A stretch of 64,000 bases of DNA from Ruminococcus sp. Lineage in GTDB: Bacteria; Bacillota; Clostridia; Oscillospirales; Ruminococcaceae. The position numbers and the translations under genes are program-made. The notes under the pieces were generated by a model. That model made no database searches. It saw nothing but the letters and a program-made list of their open reading frames with translations, and was not told the DNA's origin. Positions 52,740-60,910 of this stretch are shown piece after piece (the stretch's first letter is position 1; the number at the start of each line of letters is the position of its first letter). The DNA lies in assembly GCF_016287535.1 (NCBI RefSeq), contig NZ_JAEFAJ010000004.1, positions 1-64,000 of the forward strand, read 5' to 3'.

Positions 52740-52972
52740 GTATTTGTTCACCTCTCAGAGTAATTTTTGTATATTGCGCTGTAAAACTGTTGGATTAATT
52801 ATAACACAGATTTATAAATAAAGCAATATCTGAATTCGGGAAAAATATTAAATATATTGTTTCTTATGTAAATTCTTGCACTTAAAAATAAAAAACAGCG
52901 GAATTTGTCGATCGTCCTTCCGGCAGCCGGATAATAAAACGAAAGCCCCGTGACATTGCTGCGGGGCTGAGC

Positions 52973-54547
52973 TTATATATCATAGTAATCAATGTTGTAC
53001 TGTTCAGCGTAACGATAGGCTTTAGCCTCATTGGGAACGAGGTACTCGCCGCCGTACTTGTAGCAGGTGATAAGCGCTTCGGCAGCTTCCTTGTCTCCGC
53101 CGGCAGCAGCCTTACTGAAAAGATTTGCGGCAAGGGAAAAGTTCTTGTATGTGCCTGTGCCGTTGGTGTAGCAGTAGCCCAGTTCCTTCTGAGCAGCAGT
53201 ATGGTGCTTGTCTGCGGCAAGTTCAAGCATTTTTTTTCCGGTCACCGGATCCTCAGCCGTACCAACACCGTTGATAAGGCACCAGCCGTAGGAGTACTGA
53301 CCGTCGGGGTCGTCCTGTTCGGCGGCTCTTTGGTACCATTTTACGGCAGCTGCGGGATCTTTTGGTACTCCGTAGCCGTTAAAAAGACACTCGCCGTAAT
53401 TGTACTGCGCCTTGGCGTGACCCTGTTCAGCTGCCTGTTTATAATACTTTGCGGCTGTGCTCTGATCCTTTGAAGTTCCATCGCCGCGCATACAGCACCC
53501 GGCAAGATTGTTGAGAGCGTCGAGATCGCCTTTGTCAGCGGCTTCCCTGAACATTATGACTGCTGATGTTTTATCCTGCGGTACACCGATGCCCGAAAGA
53601 TAGCAGCAGGCAACATTGAACTGTGCGTCGGTATTTCCCTGACTTGCGGCTGTTTTCAGCCAGTAAAGAGCCTTTTCGCTGTCCTGTTCAATGCCGACGC
53701 CTCTGAGGTACATATTTCCCAGCTTGAACTGTGCTTCTGAATCGCCTGACAAAGCGGATTTCAGGAGACCGTCAGAGGTATTGGCTTCAATATGTATACC
53801 GTATCTCTGAGAGTAATACAAAGCCTTTGTCCTGTCAGGAGAGAGACCCGCGCCGCCAATGGTAAAGCAGCGTATAAGAGCCTTCTGCGAATCGTAGTCG
53901 CCCTGTTCTGCCGCCTGTTCGTAGCGCTTTGCAGCCAGTGCGACATTGCGTTCCGTACCTTGACCGAGGTAATAGCAGTCGGCAAGCTTTTTCTGTGAAC
54001 TGCAGTCGCCGCGGTCAGAGGACAGGATATACCATTTTACGGCTTTTGCATAGTCCTGCTTGACTCCTCTTCCGTAGAAAAAGCGTTCACCGAGGTTGAA
54101 GCTTGCGTCGTTGTCGCCGTTCTGAGCGCGTCTGAAAAGATCTTCGATAAGTGAGGCAGAGGAACCGCCTGTAAATACCTCATCACTGCCGGGAGACGGA
54201 GCGGAGATATTGTTCCTGAGCTGCCAGCCAAGAGCGGAAGCGATACTGAACGCTACGAGATCGGCTTTTTCGGCGTTCAGGTATTCGCTAAGCTCCGAGG
54301 AAGCACGCTGTACTATGTCATCGGCAAGCTTTGTGCCTGAGATGACTGCTTCGTTCTCACGTATGAAAATATCTCCGATATCCTCGCTGAGTGCAACGAA
54401 GAAGGCTTTGTTCTCCTTTGAAAGACGGGGAGCAAAGTCCGAAAAAGCCGAGCAGAATTTCTTGTGGTCTGAGAGTATATCTATGCCGAAACGGTCAATG
54501 ACCTCTTTTGCGGCTTTGGAAGTTTCAGTTAGCAGATTGTTGTCCAT
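52973..54547 (-). CDS. Sel1-repeat protein
   Basis: 524 residues. After an N-terminal domain of about 130 residues come roughly ten Sel1-like repeats of 36 residues (for example AQFNVACCYLSGIGVPQDKTSAVIMFREAADKGD). No signal peptide or membrane segment. Sel1 repeats form alpha-solenoids for protein binding, here probably in the cytoplasm. It starts 40 bases after the membrane-protein gene upstream and is likely the last gene of that cluster. Confidence 0.88.
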   Translation of the reverse strand: MDNNLLTETSKAAKEVIDRFGIDILSDHKKFCSAFSDFAPRLSKENKAFFVALSEDIGDIFIRENEAVISGTKLADDIVQRASSELSEYLNAEKADLVAFSIASALGWQLRNNISAPSPGSDEVFTGGSSASLIEDLFRRAQNGDNDASFNLGERFFYGRGVKQDYAKAVKWYILSSDRGDCSSQKKLADCYYLGQGTERNVALAAKRYEQAAEQGDYDSQKALIRCFTIGGAGLSPDRTKALYYSQRYGIHIEANTSDGLLKSALSGDSEAQFKLGNMYLRGVGIEQDSEKALYWLKTAASQGNTDAQFNVACCYLSGIGVPQDKTSAVIMFREAADKGDLDALNNLAGCCMRGDGTSKDQSTAAKYYKQAAEQGHAKAQYNYGECLFNGYGVPKDPAAAVKWYQRAAEQDDPDGQYSYGWCLINGVGTAEDPVTGKKMLELAADKHHTAAQKELGYCYTNGTGTYKNFSLAANLFSKAAAGGDKEAAEALITCYKYGGEYLVPNEAKAYRYAEQYNIDYYDI

Positions 54548-54587
54548 AATGGAGAGCCTCCGTGTGGTATTTATTGAAGGAAAGAGT

Positions 54588-55607
54588 TCAGCAGCTGACA
54601 GCGGCAGGTTGATTTATTACCTGCAGCCTTTCATTCAGGTCGGTGAGCAGCAGCCGTTCAAGGTCACGCTCGGTTGCGAGACCGGAATCGGAATTAAGGG
54701 CGCGGAAGCCCTCGTTCACCATTTTCTGAGCGCCGGGAAAGTCCTGTTTTATATTGAAAAGGTAGTAGGCGAGAACGCGCTTTGCATTGGCGTCCTTATC
54801 CTTGTTTATCACATTTCCGAGCCTTTCGAGCAGCATTTCGGTGATCTGCGGATTGGGCTCGACCTCGGAGAAGAAGTATATCAGCCAGTAGTAGCTGCCT
54901 GTTTCCTGAACGAAGTATCCGCGGTCCAGAAGGATATTCATCGCCTTGTGAGAGGGATCGCGCATACCGTTGTAATTTTTCAGGGCGGCAAGGTACCCCA
55001 TATACAGCTGATAGTAAAGCAGCTGCTCAGTCTTTGTGGAGTCCTTGAAGCCGAGTTCTTCCATCGGTTTCATATTTAGGGAAGCGTAGCTCTCTCCCTG
55101 CCTGAGCCTGTTCAGTATGGAATCTATGCAGCCGCTCAGCTGTTTCATAAGGACGAGTTCCGAATACAGGTATATAGCAAATGAAAATAGTGCATGGAAC
55201 AGCATTCCTGCCGTAAATGAGAACAGGAGCAGCTCCGGAAGTGTGTACCGTTCCGGCTTGGTGAGCAGTCCGCGGAATGCGAAGCAGAGCGCGGCAGCTG
55301 CGGCAAATTTAGCGATGATACTTACGAATTGCAGTATATCGCCTTTTTTGTTGCTGAAGCTCTCCACCGACTTACGGTTGTCGAAACGCACATCGTACTG
55401 TATTAAAGGACTGAACTTATGAAAGGTCACGATCCACTTGTTATCGGAAACAGCGAATTCCAGACCGAAAAAAGATATAGTGGTTACCCTCATGCCAAAG
55501 ACGGGAGCAAAAATAAGATTTGAAACAAGACCGACTATTTCTGCGGCTATAAGTGCGAGAAGGAGAAAACCAATGATAAATATACCTGTTTTTTCCAATA
55601 CAGACAT
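54588..55607 (-). CDS. Membrane protein of unknown function
   Basis: 339 residues. Hydrophobic segments at about 8-32 and two more at about 95-150 (IIAKFAAAAALCFAFRGLL, ELLLFSFTAGMLFHALFSFAIYLY), then a soluble C-terminal part of about 180 residues with helical, TPR-like spacing. GGAGAGG precedes ATG. It lies between the lipoprotein and Sel1 genes on the same strand. Confidence 0.7.
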   Translation of the reverse strand: MSVLEKTGIFIIGFLLLALIAAEIVGLVSNLIFAPVFGMRVTTISFFGLEFAVSDNKWIVTFHKFSPLIQYDVRFDNRKSVESFSNKKGDILQFVSIIAKFAAAAALCFAFRGLLTKPERYTLPELLLFSFTAGMLFHALFSFAIYLYSELVLMKQLSGCIDSILNRLRQGESYASLNMKPMEELGFKDSTKTEQLLYYQLYMGYLAALKNYNGMRDPSHKAMNILLDRGYFVQETGSYYWLIYFFSEVEPNPQITEMLLERLGNVINKDKDANAKRVLAYYLFNIKQDFPGAQKMVNEGFRALNSDSGLATERDLERLLLTDLNERLQVINQPAAVSC

Positions 55608-55653
55608 AATACCTCTCCTTTGCTTTCAGAAGAAAAGGGCAGAATCCCGCCCT

Positions 55654-56472
55654 TTATCTGTAAATATCCATATATGTGATCAGCTCGCATTTCATCACGG
55701 TCGTATAAGAAAGATACCATCTTCCGTTCAGCTCGACGAAGCCGCAGCCGTTTCCGATGAAATCGTGTTCCTCATTGCCGTCTCTGTAATAAACGATGCC
55801 GCAGTCTGAAGCGTTCGAGAAGTTTGTTCCGAGTTGTTTGTTGAAATCTTTCAGAGCGTTTTCATCTGTAGGTTTGAGGAGTTGTTCATCGAGTGTCGTG
55901 GTCCACTTTTCGGGAGGAACGTCAGACTTTTCAGCCATAATGGAATGTACTTTTTTAATAGAGTCATTGATAGCGCTTGTTACCTTTGAGCGCTTGAAGA
56001 GTACCTGCGCGTTCTTGCCGTCAAGGAGTTCTGATCTTGAAGTGTCGAGATATGCGTGATAGCCTGCTATCTCGTCTGCGCAGAACATATCGTATACGGC
56101 GTCAGGATTGCCGTGAAGATATGCGTCGTAATAAGCTCTTGCGGCGTCAATGCAGGTCGCAAAGCCTTTCTGCGGAGCCTCTGTCTTAGGCTCGGTGGTG
56201 ACTGCGGTAGCAGCAGTCTCCGTAGTCGCCGCGGCAGTTTCCGTGACAGTGGAAGAAGTCTCCGCCGGTGTTTCAGTGCCTGATGCTGTAACAGTTACCG
56301 AAGTAACTGTTGTGCCTTCTGCTTCAGTAGAGGCAGCAGTCAAAGCTTCTGTGGCAGCTGATTCGTTCTTTGTGATATTGCTTTTTTTATTATCCGTGCT
56401 GTTGCAGCTCCATGCTGAAGACAGCAGCAGAAATGCTGTGATAATAGCAGTGATGCGGGAAAAGAGCTTCAT
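55654..56472 (-). CDS. Lipoprotein with Thr/Ala-rich linker
   Basis: 272 residues. Lipobox LLSSAWSC, then about 70 residues of Thr/Glu/Ala/Val low complexity, then a domain of about 150 residues (ARAYYDAYLHGNPDAVYDMFCADEIAGYHAYL) reminiscent of NTF2-like or DUF4878 folds. It has its own promoter. The function is unknown. Confidence 0.7.
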   Translation of the reverse strand: MKLFSRITAIITAFLLLSSAWSCNSTDNKKSNITKNESAATEALTAASTEAEGTTVTSVTVTASGTETPAETSSTVTETAAATTETAATAVTTEPKTEAPQKGFATCIDAARAYYDAYLHGNPDAVYDMFCADEIAGYHAYLDTSRSELLDGKNAQVLFKRSKVTSAINDSIKKVHSIMAEKSDVPPEKWTTTLDEQLLKPTDENALKDFNKQLGTNFSNASDCGIVYYRDGNEEHDFIGNGCGFVELNGRWYLSYTTVMKCELITYMDIYR

Positions 56473-56504
56473 ATAATTCTCCTTGTGCTGATTGATACAA
56501 TAGT

Positions 56505-56533
56505 ATTATAGCTCTAAAACCCGTTTTCGTCAA
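56505..56533 (-). promoter_or_regulatory. Sigma-A promoter of the 55654 lipoprotein gene
   Basis: On the minus strand: TTGACG, 17 bases, TATAAT. Confidence 0.7.
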
Positions 56534-56567
56534 TAGTCTGATCAAAAACAGCAGAAACCGCCGTGCA

Positions 56568-57710
56568 TCAGTAGTCTTTTTTCTTGCCGCAGTTTTTGCA
56601 TACCTTGGTGATGAGCTTGAAATCGCCGCCGCAGTACGGACATTTTCCGGCAGTCTTGCGGCTCGCGATAACTGTTTCGTAGTAAGCCGGGAAGTTTGAA
56701 GCGTTGTCTGAGAGATTTGGCCAAGTTATGGTCAGAAGGTTAGGGCAGTTATTGAAGCCGCCGCTTATCTTCTTGACGGAAGCAGGTATGCGTATGCTCT
56801 CAAGGTTCTCACAGCCGCTGAAATCGCCCAGCGAGGTAGTTCCGGCAGGTATTTCTATGGCTCTCAGCCCCGTACAGCCGCTGAAGCCGTCAACGCTGAG
56901 CACTCCTGCAGGGATCTCTACGCTTCTGAGAGAGACGCAGTTCTGGAAAGCAGATGTACCGATGGTCCTGACAGTTCTCGGTATACCGATCGCCGACAGG
57001 GCTGAGCAGTTTGCGAAGGTACATTCCTGAATATGCGAAACGCCCTCCGGGATATTCAGACTTTCAAGCATTTCGCAGCCTGAGAAAGCGTATTTTCCTA
57101 TCTGCGAGACGTACTGTGGTATCTCGATGTCAGACAGCTTTTTGCAGCCTGAGAAAGCAAATGCGCCTATCTCGCCTATCGGTTCGGGGAGCTCAACTGA
57201 TGTGAGCTCTGTGCAGTCTGCAAACAGAGCATCGGATATACTGCGGATATGCGGAGGAAGCACGACGCTTTTCAGAGCGCTGCAGCCGCGGAAAGCCCAT
57301 ATATCAATTGATACGATGCTGTCCGGGAAGCTCACTTCTTCAAGGGACGTACAGCCACGGAAAGCGTAGCCGCCTATTTCCTCCAGCTTGTCATGGAAGG
57401 TGATATGCTTCAGAGTGGTGTTGTTCTCGAAAACGTGGTTGGCGATCTTTCGCACCTCTCCCGGTATAGTTACATTTTCGGCGCTGCCCTTGTAGGCGGT
57501 GAGTACGCCGTCCTGAACCTCAAAGTCACTGCTTTGCTTTTTGACAGCCTTTACCTTCCTTGCAATTTCCTTATGCTGCGACTTGTATTTGTTTACAGCC
57601 TTGCTGACTATAAAAGGAGTACTGCAGTGAGGACATACCCAGGCGTCCTTGGTTTTATCGACTTCGACTGTTTTGCCGCAATTAGTGCATATAGCGTTTG
57701 TCTGTACCAT
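56568..57710 (-). CDS. Zinc-ribbon/BspA-type LRR protein
   Basis: 380 residues. An N-terminal zinc ribbon (CTNCGKTVEVD...CPHC), about 200 residues of LRR_5 repeats (IGGYAFRGCTSLEEVSFP), and a second C-terminal ribbon (CPYCGGDF...CKNCGKKK). No signal peptide, so it is intracellular, unlike most BspA-type LRR proteins. It is a relative of the 14345-16225 protein without the KEP repeats. The function is unknown. Confidence 0.85.
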   Translation of the reverse strand: MVQTNAICTNCGKTVEVDKTKDAWVCPHCSTPFIVSKAVNKYKSQHKEIARKVKAVKKQSSDFEVQDGVLTAYKGSAENVTIPGEVRKIANHVFENNTTLKHITFHDKLEEIGGYAFRGCTSLEEVSFPDSIVSIDIWAFRGCSALKSVVLPPHIRSISDALFADCTELTSVELPEPIGEIGAFAFSGCKKLSDIEIPQYVSQIGKYAFSGCEMLESLNIPEGVSHIQECTFANCSALSAIGIPRTVRTIGTSAFQNCVSLRSVEIPAGVLSVDGFSGCTGLRAIEIPAGTTSLGDFSGCENLESIRIPASVKKISGGFNNCPNLLTITWPNLSDNASNFPAYYETVIASRKTAGKCPYCGGDFKLITKVCKNCGKKKDY

Positions 57711-57746
57711 AATTATCCCCCTATTATTGCCATATTTTATATAATA

Positions 57747-57775
57747 ATTGTACCACTTGCAGGGGCGATTGTCAA
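57747..57775 (-). promoter_or_regulatory. Sigma-A promoter of the zinc-ribbon/LRR gene
   Basis: On the minus strand: TTGACA, 17 bases, TACAAT. Confidence 0.7.
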
Positions 57776-57845
57776 TAAAATCAGAGCAAAACTCACAAAA
57801 TACACAGAAGACTTTGCTGCTATTTGTACCATGTGCATACAGAAA

Positions 57846-57868
57846 AGGAGCTGCGCGAAGCAGCTCCT
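57846..57868 (-). terminator. Terminator after ddh
   Basis: AGGAGCTGC / GCAGCTCCT stem with loop GCGAA; the minus-strand tail TTTTCTG has a short T-run. Confidence 0.6.
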
Positions 57869-57882
57869 GTAAAATATTTTTA

Positions 57883-58872
57883 TTAAAGCATTGAAGCTCT
57901 CAGTTCTTCGCCGCTGAGCCTTGAAAGGTAAGCGGGAGCGATGTCGAAAGCTGTCTTGCAGCCTGTAGCGCCCTCTGCCTTGAGTCTTGCAAGAGCTCTT
58001 GCGTAGCAGATGAGTACGCTTGCGGTAAATTCAGGATTTGACTCAAGCTTGAGTGAATACTCTATCATCTGATGAGTTTTTTCGCCGTCACCTGTAACGC
58101 CGCTTCTCATTACGAAACCGCCGTGGGGCATCTTGTTGTGCTTTGCGTTGAATTCCTCTTCGCTGATAAAGTTTACTGTTGTATCGTACTGGTCAAAGTA
58201 GTTCTTCATTGTCTTGATGTCGTTCTCGATCTTAGCGAGATCAGCGCCTTCCTCCGGAACTACCCAGCACTCTCTGAGGTGCTTCTGACGGGTGCTCAGC
58301 TCAGGCTGGCTTCCGCTGCGGACAGCCTCCATAGCTGACTCTATCGGAACAGTGTACTGGATCCCCTTCTTAACGCCCTCAACGCGGCGGATAGCGTCGG
58401 AGTGTCCCTGACTTACGCCCTTGCCCCAGAAAGTGTAGCTCTTGCCGTTAGGGAGTATGGACTCAGCGTAAAGTCTGTTGAGTGAGAAGAGACCCGGATC
58501 CCAGCCGACAGAGATCAATGCGAGGTGACCGCTCTCTTTTGCTGCCTTATCAACATTAGCGAAATGCTCTGGGATCCTTGCGTGTGTATCAAAGCTGTCG
58601 ATGACGTTGAAGAGCTTAGCCATTTCCGGAGTCTGCTTGGGAAGATCTGTAGCACTTCCTCCGCAGATTATCATAACGTCTATGTCCTTTGCCATTTTTT
58701 CGGCGTCGTCTATCTTGTAAACAGCGGCTCCTGCTGTGAGGGGCTTGACTGTTGAAGGATCGCGGCGTGTAAAGATGCCTGCGAGTTCCATATCATCGTT
58801 CTGACGAATAGCAAGCTCAACGCCTCTGCCGAGGTTGCCGTAGCCTGCGATACCTATTCTTACTTTTTCCAT
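57883..58872 (-). CDS. ddh: meso-Diaminopimelate dehydrogenase
   Basis: 329 residues. The N-terminal Rossmann motif is IGIAGYGNLGRGVELAI; further family sequences are DSFDTHARIPEH, SVGWDPGLFSLNRLYAE and FWGKGVSQGHSDAIRR. It makes meso-DAP in one NADPH-dependent step from tetrahydrodipicolinate, feeding lysine and peptidoglycan synthesis. AGGAGG precedes ATG. It is a single-gene unit. Confidence 0.94.
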   Translation of the reverse strand: MEKVRIGIAGYGNLGRGVELAIRQNDDMELAGIFTRRDPSTVKPLTAGAAVYKIDDAEKMAKDIDVMIICGGSATDLPKQTPEMAKLFNVIDSFDTHARIPEHFANVDKAAKESGHLALISVGWDPGLFSLNRLYAESILPNGKSYTFWGKGVSQGHSDAIRRVEGVKKGIQYTVPIESAMEAVRSGSQPELSTRQKHLRECWVVPEEGADLAKIENDIKTMKNYFDQYDTTVNFISEEEFNAKHNKMPHGGFVMRSGVTGDGEKTHQMIEYSLKLESNPEFTASVLICYARALARLKAEGATGCKTAFDIAPAYLSRLSGEELRASML

Positions 58873-58960
58873 TTGGAAATTACCTCCTTATAATTACTGT
58901 GCTCGCCATTGAACACAGTTTATAAACATTATAGCACCTTTTTTTAGAGTTGTAAAGCTT

Positions 58961-59145
58961 TAAATCATAATTTTGCGCAGCAAAATTATGATTTAGTTTA
59001 GAGTTGAGAATTGAGAGTTGACAGTTGTGGTGTATCGCCTGCGGCGATATAATTAAATATATGAGCGCAGCGAACTCATTAACTCTTAACTCTCCACTCT
59101 CAATTCTCAACTCAATCAAAATTTAGCAAAGCTAAATTATGATTT
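58961..59145. repeat. Compound inverted-repeat element between ddh and the 59137 gene
   Basis: It starts with a perfect 16-bp palindrome TAAATCATAATTTTGC / GCAAAATTATGATTTA. GAGTTGAGAATTGAGAG-like inverted ends surround a central ATCGCCTGCGGCGAT. A second ATCAAAATTTAGC / GCTAAATTATGAT palindrome reaches into the stop codon of the 59137 gene. The central part matches the 19862-19990 element in the opposite orientation, and the palindrome matches 9324-9358. Confidence 0.8.
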
Positions 59146-59349
59146 ACGTTTTTTCTTTGCTTTGTGTTTGAGCAGGACAAGTCCCGTAAGAGCGGCAGCC
59201 TTTGCGGCAGTCTTTACTACGTTCTTTGGAACTATCTTAGTGCGGATATCCTGCGGAACTTCCTCTGATACCGCAAGATTGCCCTTGCCGGCGGCTTTTA
59301 CCGAACCGCCCTCGATATGTATGCCGTGGAAATCTTTCTTGAATTCCAT
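59137..59349 (-). CDS. 70-residue basic protein of unknown function
   Basis: 70 residues: HGIHIEGGSVKAAGKGNLAVSE-like N-terminus, then a hydrophobic/Ala-rich stretch (VVKTAAKAAALTGLVLL) and a very basic end (KHKAKKKRKS). GGGAGG precedes ATG and overlaps the trmB stop, so it is co-transcribed. Its TAA stop is formed by a dispersed palindromic repeat. It may be a membrane-associated peptide; no known family recognised. Confidence 0.6.
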   Translation of the reverse strand: MEFKKDFHGIHIEGGSVKAAGKGNLAVSEEVPQDIRTKIVPKNVVKTAAKAAALTGLVLLKHKAKKKRKS

Positions 59350-59351
59350 AC

Positions 59352-60014
59352 TTAATCCTCCCTTACAGGCTCGGCGATTAGGAACTTTATCTTCTTTCCC
59401 TCATCCGAGAACATCTTCTCGTGTTCGGTGACAAAATTTTCATAAGGACTTTCTGCGTGCAGATCGTAGGTCTTGTACTTTATCCTGAAGCCTGCCTCAG
59501 CGAAGTACTCGAATGACTCCTCGAAAAGCTCGTCGTCATCGGTCTTGAACCACAGTTCGCCGCGGAGGAACTTTTTATAGTTCACAAGCTGACGTGTATG
59601 TGTGAGGCGGCGTTTCTTGTGCTTGGCTTTGGGCCACGGATTGCAGAAGTTTATGTATATACGGTCTGCGCGGTCGTTTTCGTCCCATGCCAGTTCGAGC
59701 CGCTCTATGTTCTGTATCGCTATGCGGACGTTATCGGGAGAAGCTCCCTTTTCAGCATAGGCGGCTTCAAGCTTGCGCTTTGCGAGGACCAGCATCTCGT
59801 TCTTGATGTCCATAGCTATGAAGTTTACCTCCGGATGAGCAGGAGCTGCCTGTGATATGAAGCCGCCCTTTCCGCAGCCCAGTTCAACGTACAGCGGCTT
59901 TTCGGGCTCGGAGAAGAGCTCTCTCCAGTGACCTATCTGCTTCTGCGGTTCATGTATATAGAACGGACAAGCCTCAAGCTCAGGCTTTGCCCAGGGTTTA
60001 TGTCGTATCCTCAT
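59352..60014 (-). CDS. trmB: tRNA (guanine-N7)-methyltransferase
   Basis: 220 residues with the TrmB pattern: SAM site VELGCGKGGFI, FIAMDIKNEML, the family motif INFCNPWPKAKHKKRRLTH (normally NFPDPWPK..RHNKRR) and FKTDDDELFEES. It makes m7G46 in tRNA. The FCNPWPK variation (usual FSDPWPK) is minor. GGAGG precedes ATG. Confidence 0.94.
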   Translation of the reverse strand: MRIRHKPWAKPELEACPFYIHEPQKQIGHWRELFSEPEKPLYVELGCGKGGFISQAAPAHPEVNFIAMDIKNEMLVLAKRKLEAAYAEKGASPDNVRIAIQNIERLELAWDENDRADRIYINFCNPWPKAKHKKRRLTHTRQLVNYKKFLRGELWFKTDDDELFEESFEYFAEAGFRIKYKTYDLHAESPYENFVTEHEKMFSDEGKKIKFLIAEPVRED

Positions 60015-60174
60015 AAATTACCTCCGTGATCGTACTGATAACAATTAATTATACCACATTTTTCTGTAAATTCCAATAGTCTGCGAAAATTTTTCGTATA
60101 CCGAAATGCCCTACAATCAGCGGCAGCTTTAAGAGCGGCTTTTTGTAAATAAATAATAATATTACTGAAATCAC

Positions 60175-60203
60175 TGGACAAGAGAAACATAATGTGATAT
60201 AAT
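60175..60203 (+). promoter_or_regulatory. Sigma-A promoter of the pyr operon
   Basis: TGGACA, 17 bases, TATAAT, about 30 bases before the PyrR-binding leader. Nothing else is seen in 60015-60174. Confidence 0.75.
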
Positions 60204-60233
60204 ATTTCTGTTGATTGAAACTACCCTTTAATT

Positions 60234-60332
60234 CGATCCCGTGAGGTCGGCAAGGCGAGTTAACGATACTGTAATTATAACAACATAGCTATAACTATAA
60301 GTATGCTCCCTGCCGCACGGGGGGCATTTTTT
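60234..60332 (+). promoter_or_regulatory. PyrR-responsive pyr attenuator leader
   Basis: GATCCCGTGAGGTCGGCAAG (60235) resembles the PyrR-binding loop of pyr leaders. A terminator ATGCTCCC / GGGGGGCAT with TTTTTT follows at 60303-60332, just before pyrR. With UMP, PyrR binding should expose the terminator and reduce expression of the operon. Confidence 0.85.
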
Positions 60333-60354
60333 GTTGCTGAAAGGAGAACAGTGT

Positions 60355-60876
60355 ATGGAGTCAAAGCGCATTATCATGGACGATAAGGCTGTTCAGCGTG
60401 CTATCGCCCGTATCTCCTATGAGATAATCGAGCGGAACAAGGGCACCGAGGATCTGTGCATAGTCGGTATCCTGTCAAGAGGTGTGCCGATAGGCAGGCG
60501 TATCTCCGAAAAGCTTTCCGAACTCGAAAAAAACAGGGTGCCTTTCGGTTCACTTGATATCACACCATACCGCGACGACAGCAAATCGGCAGGCGAAGAC
60601 GAAAAGACAGATATTCCTTTCGATATAACCGACAAGAACGTGGTCATAGTGGACGACGTTATCTTTACGGGAAGAAGCTCACGCGCAGCACTTGACGCCC
60701 TTATAAAGCGTGGCAGACCGCGCTCCATACAGCTTGCTGTGCTTATCGACCGCGGACACAGGGAGCTCCCAATCCGTCCGGATTATGTGGGAAAGAATCT
60801 TCCCACTTCTCACAGCGAGGTGGTGAGGGTATCCGTTGAGGAGATCGACGGCAGCGACGGAGTGACCATATATTGA
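60355..60876 (+). CDS. pyrR: PyrR regulator / uracil phosphoribosyltransferase
   Basis: 173 residues. The PRPP-binding motif is VVIVDDVIFTGRSSRAAL; VGILSRGVPIGRRI and AVLIDRGHRELPIRPDYVGKN complete the PyrR pattern. It is an RNA-binding attenuator protein. The track start 60331 lies in the terminator; ATG 60355 follows AAAGGAG. First gene of the pyr operon and directly behind its own target leader. Confidence 0.96.
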   Translation: MESKRIIMDDKAVQRAIARISYEIIERNKGTEDLCIVGILSRGVPIGRRISEKLSELEKNRVPFGSLDITPYRDDSKSAGEDEKTDIPFDITDKNVVIVDDVIFTGRSSRAALDALIKRGRPRSIQLAVLIDRGHRELPIRPDYVGKNLPTSHSEVVRVSVEEIDGSDGVTIY

Positions 60877-60910
60877 AGCAATTGTCACAGAATACGAAAC
60901 GGAGGTATAT

